NCBI GenBank assembly: GCA_946803715.1
Contig: CAMPET010000466.1
Span: forward strand, 15,698-28,206
DNA from: Beroe ovata
Lineage: Eukaryota; Ctenophora; Nuda; Beroida; Beroidae
Reading direction: 5' to 3'
DNA: 12,509 bases
Below, one piece after another: positions 6,862 through 12,509 of this stretch. The position numbers and the translations under genes were made by a program. Below the pieces are notes generated by a model. That model was given only the letters and a program-made list of their open reading frames with translations, was not told where the DNA came from and ran no database searches. Position 1 is the stretch's first letter; each line of letters starts with the position of its first letter.

Positions 6862-8923
6862 AAAATACATCNGCAGTCCTAGCTTCTCTTTTGATGCTAT
6901 GCTACATACAACTAATGTTCAACTAGATCTACTTCAAGATAAGGAAATGTATGAATTCCTCGAAAAAGGTGTGTATTTTTGCAAAATATACAAATACTTG
7001 AAGATGCAGGTCTACACATTTTTTTAACCTAATCAACGCCCTCAGGTGTAAGAGGAGGATGCAGTTCAGTGTACAAACGACTTGCAACTGCAAATAATCC
7101 AGAGGCGAACTATGATCCAAGATGTGAAATCTCACATATATTTTACACGGTGAGTTACTCCTAATAGAGCATATTTATTATTCGCATAATAAATAGAATT
7201 CGTTTCACAATTCTAATGTTGAACTACCTGATCACTAACGATAATGTTAACAGGATTGCAATAATCTCTATGGGTTCATGATGATGCAAAAACTCCCACA
7301 TTCTGAATTCAGATGGCTATCACTTGATGAGATAAGCGTATTCGATATAGAGGGATATGACAGTGATGGGAATTATGGTGCTATTTTAGAGGTAACTATT
7401 TATAGTTACAACTCTATCCCCCTTTCTCTAGCTTCAATTCGATTCATAGCTTGAATCTGATGGTCATTGTTTCAGGTTGATTTAATGTATCCTGACCATT
7501 TACATGAGGAACATAGAGACTTCCCCCTTGCACCCGAGAAGCTCATGATTACAAGGGAAATGTTAAGTGCGGGAATGCAAGATTTCTTAGATTGTCATGG
7601 GTTAAATTTCAGCAAGCAGGAAAGGCTGACACAAACCTTCTTACCAAAAACTTGTTATGTATCTCATATAAAGAACATTCAATTCTACCTTGCACATGGA
7701 TTAGTTGTAACTAGTATTCGGCGGGGTGTTATATTCTATCAAGAAGAATGGATGAAGGGATACATTGAGTTGAATACATCACGGAGAATCAATTCAAGGA
7801 GCAAGTTTGAGAAGGACTTTTTCAAATTACTGGTAAATAACGTCGTGCTAGCTGTGACTTGTGGTCTGTTGAACTTAATGATACCTTATAACTTATTTCC
7901 CTTATTCTCAGATAAACTCAATCTTTGGGAAAACATGTGAAAATGTGAGGAGGTACAGACAATTTAAGATTGTTACAAGTGCTAAGATGCTGAAAAAATG
8001 GACAGAGCGAACTTCATACAAGGCTCTAACTGTTATATCTGACGAATTTGCCATAGTGGAGTGTAACAAGGAGAGAGTTCTACTCAATAAACCAATATAT
8101 GCTGGGATGGTGAGTGTATACCCACTATCTGTGTTTGTGTATAGAGCCCTGAGGTTGCAGGATCCCAGTCCTGGACCAAAACATCTCATTAGTTGTTAAA
8201 CAAAATATATTTCAGGTAATTTTGGACTTGGCAAAGCTGCATATGTTTGAGTTCCATTATAACATCATGAAACCCCTATTCCAAGGGAAAATTGAGGTAA
8301 CCTTTGCTCCACGTCATTCTTATGTTTATACACTACTTATATAATCAATATTTGAACTCCATAGGTTCTCTTCAGCGATACAGATAGTTTCTGCTATTTC
8401 ATTAGAGAAGCAATTCATGAGAAACTCGTCAGCATTCGTGATTTAATGGATTTCTCAAACTATCCTTCCGATCACCCACTCTATTCAAGGGAAAATAAAT
8501 GCGTTCCCGGAAAGTAAGTTCAAGTGTAATTTCATGAATCTGTAACTGCTTTAATTTGAAATTAGACTAATAATACTGAAATTCAGATTCAAAGATGAGG
8601 TTGCTGGCGAGGAAATACTTCAATTTTGCGGACATAGGTCTAAGTCCTATTCCATGATAACAAATGAACAACAGAAGCTCGCTGCAGCCGGAGTAAAGAG
8701 ATCAGCTGCCAAGCACCTAAAACATTCAGAGTATGTGGATGTTATAGCAAACTCTACGCTCAAGACTGTTAGCCAGCGAAATCTAAGATCTGAGAATCAC
8801 AATATTTTTATGCATGAAGCACGACGAATTGCATTGAGTTACCTCGATATCAAGCGAATTGTTCTTGATGATGGTGTTAACACAGTCCCATATGGATATA
8901 AGCAATTATGGACAGAATCGTAA
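6862..8923 (+). CDS. DNA polymerase B (protein-primed), catalytic palm and thumb exons
   Basis: Exons: 6862-6968, 7046-7149, 7254-7391, 7476-7832, 7912-8109, 8216-8296, 8365-8513 and 8587-8923 (stop TAA). All introns are GT-AG (donors include GTGAGT, GTAACT, GTAAGT) and phases match throughout. Landmarks: SPSFSFDAML and EKGVRGGCSSVYKRLATANN before the palm; motif A DCNNLYG opens exon 7254; VDLMYPDHLHEEH and FPLAPEK; YIELNTSRR and FEKDFFKLL joining across an intron to INSIFGKTCENVRR (motif B); NKPIYAGM; motif C FSDTDSF in exon 8365; GKFKDEV; SKSY (KxY motif); AAGVKR; and C-terminal PYGYKQLW. All core catalytic residues I can recognise are present, with no stop or frameshift. It replicates linear DNA from a protein primer in this family. 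Together with the 5' exons only about 700 residues remain, versus roughly 1000 or more usual for Polinton polymerases, because the exonuclease region is missing. The first exon border (acceptor CCTTCAG at 6861) is tentative, and N6872 falls inside that exon. Confidence 0.93.
7172..7195. repeat. 9-bp inverted repeat inside a polymerase intron
   Basis: TATTTATTA and TAATAAATA flank TTCGCA in the intron 7150-7253. It could form a hairpin in the pre-mRNA that brings the splice sites closer, or be chance in AT-rich DNA. Confidence 0.6.
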
Positions 8924-9039
8924 TTCATTTACAAAATGAGACTGCATGTTTTAATGAATTTGTAATTGAGTACAATAATGTCATATCAGTATTTGCAAAC
9001 AAATTGTCTCACTTTAAGTTACTCCAATGAACTGCTTGA

Positions 9040-9207
9040 TCATCTGTTTTTGCACCGCATATTATGAGGGGTAGTTGGTAAAGCGATAGTTTCCTCACTT
9101 TTCCGTCTGAACACTTGCAATGACACATTTATTTGGTCTTTGGCATTCTTTCCCCGAGAATAAAATTCAGAGAGTTGCGTAACCAGTACGCTAGAGAGAG
9201 AATTCAT
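9040..9207 (-). CDS. Small 55-aa ORF with TATA-like box, unknown
   Basis: The reading frame starts at ATG 9207 (MNSLSSVLVTQLSEFYSRGK...) and ends at TGA 9040-9042. I do not recognise the protein; it is basic overall, with no membrane segment. Support comes from CTATATAA at 9237-9244, whose upstream edge is 37 bp from the ATG. This matches the spacing seen for the other unspliced genes. It lies between the convergent polymerase gene (stop 8923) and the minus-strand gene ending at 9289, filling an otherwise empty gap. Its short length is the main reason for doubt. Confidence 0.4.
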   Translation of the reverse strand: MNSLSSVLVTQLSEFYSRGKNAKDQINVSLQVFRRKSEETIALPTTPHNMRCKNR

Positions 9208-9236
9208 AACTGATGGTAAATGATTAACATCACTGC

Positions 9237-9244
9237 TTATATAG
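9237..9244 (-). promoter_or_regulatory. TATA-like box for the 55-aa ORF
   Basis: CTATATAA on the minus strand, identical to the octamer before the ORF at 5190, lies with its upstream edge 37 bp before the ATG at 9207. Confidence 0.45.
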
Positions 9245-9288
9245 TGACAGATATTGTGAATTACATTCAGTTAAAACTTGGCATTTCA

Positions 9289-9738
9289 TCAATTCCAATT
9301 ATTCACAAATCCTTCAATAGCCCGAGCTTTTGCCTTTGCGCAATATCTTGGTGAATGAATTCTGCAACACCCTGGATCTGGAAGTGCTGGAGGCATTCCA
9401 TGTCCCAAATCCTGAGTGTTTGTTACAATAGACATTGGCAGAATGTTCTGGAGAAAACTCTGCGCTGCTTCCCCATATGTGTAAATCTGATACTGCTGAT
9501 ATTCCATCATCAACTGTGGGATGCTTTCGTAAGGTAAGAACCCATCAAACCAGGATAGATTGTTGAGTTTGTTAGTAATATATCTGATGGTACGCTGATC
9601 AATGGCAGTAAGCTGAAGATCAACCGGTGGCTTGAGCATGAAGTGGTAGTTCTCTTGATTCGGGAACAATATGAAAATTTCCTTCACAATGAACCCACTT
9701 GGTAGGGTAAATCCCTCTACTCCAATGAATACGATCAT
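9289..9738 (-). CDS. 149-aa protein of a family recurrent in animal mobile/viral elements
   Basis: Single-exon gene, start ATG 9738. I recognise the overall pattern of a small protein found repeatedly in invertebrate genomes next to Polinton- and adintovirus-like genes: an N-terminal beta strand ending in (E/Q)GF (VEGF, 7-10), FIVKEI (16-21), a PP pair (37-38), a W..G..PYE motif (63-71), YTYGEAAQSFL (87-96, corresponding to a KG.xK..fL motif), then a C-terminal cysteine/histidine cluster, CC at 124-125, H128 and CA at 133-134. In many relatives, as I recall them, an Asp precedes the V(E/Q)GF motif; here Gly (G6) occupies that place, so if that Asp is catalytic in a nuclease-like fold this copy may be inactive. 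The biochemical function is not established to my knowledge. Confidence 0.65.
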   Translation of the reverse strand: MIVFIGVEGFTLPSGFIVKEIFILFPNQENYHFMLKPPVDLQLTAIDQRTIRYITNKLNNLSWFDGFLPYESIPQLMMEYQQYQIYTYGEAAQSFLQNILPMSIVTNTQDLGHGMPPALPDPGCCRIHSPRYCAKAKARAIEGFVNNWN

Positions 9739-9783
9739 GATAACGTCTATGTCAGAAATGAAGGAAATTCAAAATTCTCACAG

Positions 9784-9791
9784 CTATATAG
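9784..9791 (-). promoter_or_regulatory. TATA-like box overlapping the upstream stop codon
   Basis: CTATATAG on the minus strand, with its upstream edge 53 bp before the ATG at 9738. It overlaps the TAG stop of the upstream gene, an economy typical of compact viral genomes. Confidence 0.45.
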
Positions 9792-10188
9792 CTTGTCTTG
9801 CACGCCCCTTCTTAGGTCTACCATCAAACACCTCGCTTATCAAAGAATGGTTCATTTCATTAACATATCTACCAAAGTAAAGAGCTTGAGGAGATAATGT
9901 GAGAAGAAAAACACGCCCAACAGTTGTATAGGCTGTCATATCCTTCCTCAAGTCCTCACTATGTGGTAATCTATCTTCCATTTCTTTGTATAGTTTGCCC
10001 AGCAATGAGAGAGCATGAGCCCGAGCAACTTCAAAATGATTCTGAATTTTCTCTAGCAGAGAGAGTTGACTANGAAGGTAAACATAGTCCAATTTCAAAA
10101 AGCTTGGCATCTCCGTAATCAGCTCACCGAGAACTACCAAAATAGAATTGAGCCTCAAAAAGTTAGAAAAAAGGGCGTACCCTAACAT
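9784..10188 (-). CDS. Unknown protein, about 134 aa, possibly a second exon
   Basis: I do not recognise it. The frame ends at TAG 9784-9786. The first in-frame ATG is at 10188 (MLGYALFSNFLRLNS...), with an in-frame stop a short way upstream. The N-terminal 25 residues are hydrophobic; the middle looks alpha-helical (LLEKIQNHFEVARAHALSLL); the C-terminus is basic (RPKKGRARQ). One unresolved base (N10073) falls in the frame without breaking it. Just upstream and overlapping in another frame is a 32-codon ORF ending ...NREECPGC (10182-10280). The two may be exons of one gene, because a branch-point-like CTAAC and pyrimidines lie at about 10160-10175 on the minus strand. They may instead be parts of one gene separated by a frameshift. 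Confidence 0.5.
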   Translation of the reverse strand: MLGYALFSNFLRLNSILVVLGELITEMPSFLKLDYVYLXSQLSLLEKIQNHFEVARAHALSLLGKLYKEMEDRLPHSEDLRKDMTAYTTVGRVFLLTLSPQALYFGRYVNEMNHSLISEVFDGRPKKGRARQAI

Positions 10189-10280
10189 CCAGGACACTCC
10201 TCACGATTGAGGGTGATGCAATGTCTTATCATTTTTTCAGCTAAATAACCAATCCAATCAGCATTATCGAAGAAAGTCAT
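10182..10280 (-). CDS. Short 32-aa ORF, possible first exon of the gene ending at 9784
   Basis: ATG at 10280 opens MTFFDNADWIGYLAEKM and closes with NREECPGC and TAG. The Cys-x2-Cys end following an amphipathic helix looks like a coding segment cut short. Possible donors are the GTTAGG at 10187 or the GTGAGG near 10205. No TATA-like box lies at the usual distance. The ATG follows CTCTTTTAG, so this could itself be an internal exon. No confident gene model can be drawn. Confidence 0.3.
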   Translation of the reverse strand: MTFFDNADWIGYLAEKMIRHCITLNREECPGC

Positions 10281-10425
10281 GACTAAAAGAGGTTTTTGAT
10301 AAAGTTAAATACTTTCATTTACATGGCAATATTCAAATATGCAACAGAAAAATAATGTTCCTAGCATAGTGCAAACACTGCAAGTATTCACGAGAAATGA
10401 TGAGTTTTTATCCCATCATCTGCTT

Positions 10426-10923
10426 TTATACACGAGTAACACGATTGCTTTGTCTTGTGGATATTTCCTTAATCAAGTCTACAGCAGCAGTCTTTGAGTC
10501 TATCAACACACCCACTATCAGAACTATGAGAACTATGTACCAGTAGTTTATCTCATTGACATTGAAGACATATTCAGGATCCCTAGGACCCTCCAACATT
10601 GTGGACGGTGACATGAAAATATAGCTTTCGTAATTGTGCTGAGTAATCTCCCCCACAGAACTTTTGAGATTCATAGACTTATGGTTCATCTGGAAACCGA
10701 CCCATGAGAAGATGAATGTAGCTTCATCTATGGGTGCGCTGTATGTAGAGTAGTTTCCATTATACGAAAGGTGGAGAAAACAGCTGGAATTTTTTCTGAA
10801 CAAATGTGCACTCTGATTGGTACCCTCCAAGTAGAAAAAGTCCTGTTCACTTTCTCCATTGACAGTGAATGTTAACTCGAACGCAAGCTCTGCAATAGCA
10901 GCAAGGACTAAATAGAAATTCAT
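10426..10923 (-). CDS. Putative single-pass membrane glycoprotein, 165 aa
   Basis: I chose ATG 10923 (MNFYLVLAAIAELAF...) rather than an upstream in-frame start because it gives a hydrophobic N-terminus resembling a signal peptide and follows a TATA-like box by 30 bp. An extracellular-type segment of about 105 residues follows, with possible N-glycosylation sites at N36 (NQS), N45 (NSS) and N57 (NYS). A transmembrane helix lies at about 127-141 (YWYIVLIVLIVGVLI), with a short basic cytoplasmic tail ending VTRV, which fits a class I PDZ-binding pattern. The layout is that of a type I membrane protein. No family was recognised. It might be an envelope or host-interaction protein, or a captured host gene; both are inference. 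Confidence 0.6.
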   Translation of the reverse strand: MNFYLVLAAIAELAFELTFTVNGESEQDFFYLEGTNQSAHLFRKNSSCFLHLSYNGNYSTYSAPIDEATFIFSWVGFQMNHKSMNLKSSVGEITQHNYESYIFMSPSTMLEGPRDPEYVFNVNEINYWYIVLIVLIVGVLIDSKTAAVDLIKEISTRQSNRVTRV

Positions 10924-10952
10924 GGTGTCTCGTTGGTTGTAGAATCCAAGCT

Positions 10953-10961
10953 CTTTATATA
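10953..10961 (-). promoter_or_regulatory. TATA box overlapping the stop of the zinc-finger gene
   Basis: TATATAAAG on the minus strand has its upstream edge 38 bp before the ATG at 10923 and overlaps the TAA stop (10955-10957) of the upstream gene. Confidence 0.55.
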
Positions 10962-12046
10962 CCATCCGCACCATACTTATTATAGCTGTTTCTAGCCAAC
11001 TTGAGCGAATCCTCAATAATTTCAAATAAGTTTGTTACTTCAAACCTATGCTCTTTCAATATACCCTTTGCACGTGTAGTCGATGAAGTCTGTATTTTTT
11101 CAACAATTTCCTTTTGTTTATCAGAAATTCGCTTTCTTTGCGGTTGACAGATTGGAAGAATGCCGAATGATAAACTCAGGAACAAGTTTTGTATGGTCTT
11201 CAAGTGGTTCTTCACAACTTGATCATATTGATGGTTTTTCAGCAACTCCAATATCGTGAATATGTCTTGCATGGATGTACAGTTAAATATGGCTTGGGTG
11301 AGACCGTTGATGCTCTCATCATTCTCTTCCAGTGATCTAATATGATCAGTCAGTTTCACAACTTTTTCTCCCCATTCACTTTCCAACTTTTCTTGACTAA
11401 TCTCATACTGTTTTTGTATATTTTGCATCTCACGATCATGCTCTTCCTTCAACTTATTAATTTCTTCCTTGCATTTGCGCTCAGATTCATCTAGTTGCGT
11501 TACATATTTACCCCTCTCTGATTTCAATTTTGTCTCCAACTCTCTATATCGTCTATTGTGAAGTGCTATTCTATTTTTGTATTCATATTTGAGCTTCTGA
11601 CTTCTCTTAACACAATTTTCATACAATAATTTGTAGTTTAGTTTTGTCTTTCCAACTGACGGTTTATCTTGTTCATCATCACTTGCCTCATCCACAACAC
11701 TTAGATTTGAGTCATCTTGGTCATCGTCACTGTACTTGTCGATGATTCTTAAATTTGAGTCATTCTGGTCATCATCGTCGATATACTCGTCCACTACCTC
11801 GAAATCATCTTGATCATCATTATATTCATCAATGATTTGGAAATCTTCTTTTACTCTCTTCCCCCGCCCATCATCAACTTTTGACTTTCTTTTCCGCTTA
11901 TTACCTGCGCTAGGGGTATTGGAGTCTTGCTTGTGATCATGGTTCAATAGCAACAATTTAGGAGGACCATGTTTAGTCTTCTTATGTACATAAAGACTAG
12001 CATTTGTTGGGAACTCCCTGTCACAGTATTCGCATGACACTGTCAT
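10955..12046 (-). CDS. Zinc-finger, acidic-repeat, coiled-coil nuclear protein, 363 aa
   Basis: Intronless, start ATG 12046. Domains in order: one C2H2 finger with C5, C8, H21 and H26 (spacing 2-12-4); a basic nuclear-localisation-like cluster at 50-66 (KRKRKSK then KRVK); four imperfect acidic repeats at about 69-130, each starting with a hydrophobic-hydrophobic-D-E-(Y) core such as IIDEY, VVDEY, IIDKY or VVDEA followed by a run of D/Q/N/S; a long charged coiled coil at about 135-245 (RELETKLKSE, INKLKEEHDREM); and a C-terminal domain of about 110 residues ending SLKLARNSYNKYG. A DNA-binding, oligomeric, nuclear protein is likely, for example a transcription or replication regulator of the element. 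I do not know a named family. It is divergent from the integrase, sharing a 66-bp promoter region. Its stop is 31 bp before the next ATG. Confidence 0.8.
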   Translation of the reverse strand: MTVSCEYCDREFPTNASLYVHKKTKHGPPKLLLLNHDHKQDSNTPSAGNKRKRKSKVDDGRGKRVKEDFQIIDEYNDDQDDFEVVDEYIDDDDQNDSNLRIIDKYSDDDQDDSNLSVVDEASDDEQDKPSVGKTKLNYKLLYENCVKRSQKLKYEYKNRIALHNRRYRELETKLKSERGKYVTQLDESERKCKEEINKLKEEHDREMQNIQKQYEISQEKLESEWGEKVVKLTDHIRSLEENDESINGLTQAIFNCTSMQDIFTILELLKNHQYDQVVKNHLKTIQNLFLSLSFGILPICQPQRKRISDKQKEIVEKIQTSSTTRAKGILKEHRFEVTNLFEIIEDSLKLARNSYNKYGADGI

Positions 12047-12071
12047 TTTTGAGCCGCTACCTCAATCTACT

Positions 12072-12081
12072 CTATATATAG
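12072..12081. promoter_or_regulatory. Palindromic TATA box in a divergent promoter
   Basis: CTATATATAG reads the same on both strands. Its outer edges are 35 bp from the minus-strand ATG at 12046 and 41 bp from the plus-strand ATG at 12113, so one element can serve both genes. A G-rich tract (about 12086-12100) lies on the integrase side. Confidence 0.6.
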
Positions 12082-12112
12082 TAAGAGAGGGGGTGGGGGG
12101 TGACTAATGATT

Positions 12113-12509
12113 ATGGACATCAAATCTTATTATCAAGATCCAAAGTTCCCCGCCTCCTTTGCTGGCAAGAAACGCTTCTACAATGCTCTCAAGGCACAGG
12201 GTCACAGAGCAAGAAACAGTGATGTGGAGAACACACTCAAGAAAATAGATAGCTACACATTGCATAAGCCGGTTAGAAAGCCTCAGGTTTATAGGAGAAT
12301 ATATACAAAGGGGATAAACTACTTGTTTCAGATTGATTTGGTTGATATGACTAAATTTGAAAAGCAAAATAGCGGTTACCGGTGGATAATTACTATAATT
12401 GATACTTTTAGCAAGAAAGCGTGGGCATTCAAAATGAAGAGGAAGTCAGCAAAGTCTATAACGTCGGTTATGACTCCTTTTTTACATAAAAACACCCCTC
12501 AGAAAATTG
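12113..12509 (+). CDS. Polinton-type integrase (rve family), N-terminal part
   Basis: The frame opens at ATG 12113 (MDIKSYYQDPKFP...) and is still open at the window edge (132 codons), so the gene is partial here. It would insert element DNA into host chromosomes. Visible features: a helical N-terminal segment; the conserved TLHKPVRK stretch followed by VYRRIYTKGI at about 49-68; the start of the RNase H-like core with the first catalytic Asp in FQIDLVDM (D75); and the strand/turn YRWIITIIDTFSKKAW at about 89-104. The second Asp and the Glu of the DDE triad, and any C-terminal chromodomain, would lie beyond the window. This motif order is characteristic of Polinton/Maverick and adintovirus integrases rather than LTR retrotransposons. 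The first in-frame ATG follows nearby stop codons, supporting this start. Confidence 0.88.
   Translation, partial: MDIKSYYQDPKFPASFAGKKRFYNALKAQGHRARNSDVENTLKKIDSYTLHKPVRKPQVYRRIYTKGINYLFQIDLVDMTKFEKQNSGYRWIITIIDTFSKKAWAFKMKRKSAKSITSVMTPFLHKNTPQKI

Noticed and set aside
6929-7135. Minus-strand 68-codon frame
   Set aside because: Antisense of polymerase exons and the intron between them.
7833-7940. Continuation of the polymerase exon frame through 7833-7940 without splicing
   Set aside because: Read-through breaks the conserved INSIFGK motif B; splicing 7833-7911 restores it in phase.
9355-10118. Several plus-strand frames of 60-69 codons
   Set aside because: Opposite strand of two supported minus-strand genes, with no motifs.
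12104-12367. Minus-strand 87-codon frame
   Set aside because: Antisense of the integrase, whose motifs are unambiguous.
1-12509. Terminal inverted repeats or target-site duplications of a complete Polinton; tRNA and rRNA genes
   Set aside because: By eye I found no matching ends and no RNA gene. The integrase is cut by the window edge, so at least one end of the element lies outside.

Overview
The window looks like nuclear DNA of an invertebrate animal carrying an integrated Polinton/Maverick-type (adintovirus-like) element. Three things support this: spliceosomal GT-AG introns of mostly 70-140 bp, a Penelope-like retroelement fragment, and AT-rich intergenic DNA with low-complexity repeats. 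I cannot name the species. The two anchor genes are a protein-primed family B DNA polymerase (about 4.0-8.9 kb, + strand) and the N-terminal part of a retroviral-type (rve) integrase (12.1 kb to the right edge, + strand). No capsid, packaging ATPase, maturation protease or terminal inverted repeat is visible, so the element must continue to the right if it is complete.

Layout. 1-1.08 kb: short repeats, no convincing gene. 1.09-1.52 kb: tandem 56-bp repeat. 1.59-2.47 kb: four-exon gene of unknown function (204 aa). 2.78-3.63 kb: three- or four-exon gene for a possible single-strand DNA-binding protein with an acidic tail. 4.0-8.9 kb: DNA polymerase B in at least 13 exons. It is interrupted at 5.56-6.86 kb by an antisense, 3'-truncated Penelope-like element whose leader carries a hammerhead-ribozyme motif; the polymerase exonuclease region is missing at exactly this place. 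9.0-12.05 kb: a block of apparently unspliced minus-strand genes: a 55-aa ORF, a small protein of a family that recurs in such elements, an unknown gene with an N, a single-pass membrane glycoprotein candidate, and a zinc-finger/coiled-coil protein. 12.11 kb onward: integrase, divergent from the zinc-finger gene.

Two expression styles stand out. The three left-hand plus-strand genes are split by introns and have no obvious TATA box. The compact genes are unspliced and have a TATA-like box whose upstream edge lies 35-41 bp from the ATG in five of six cases (53 bp in the sixth), sometimes overlapping the stop codon of the preceding gene. That predicts very short leaders. One such TATA-driven ORF (85 aa, with a Cys-x2-Cys motif) lies antisense inside a polymerase intron.

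The polymerase (replication), putative SSB (replication accessory) and integrase (insertion) form a plausible self-synthesising transposon core. As assembled, the polymerase cannot be full-length. Single N bases at 5558 and 6872, next to the two edges of the retroelement, mean that a scaffolding artefact must be excluded before calling it dead.
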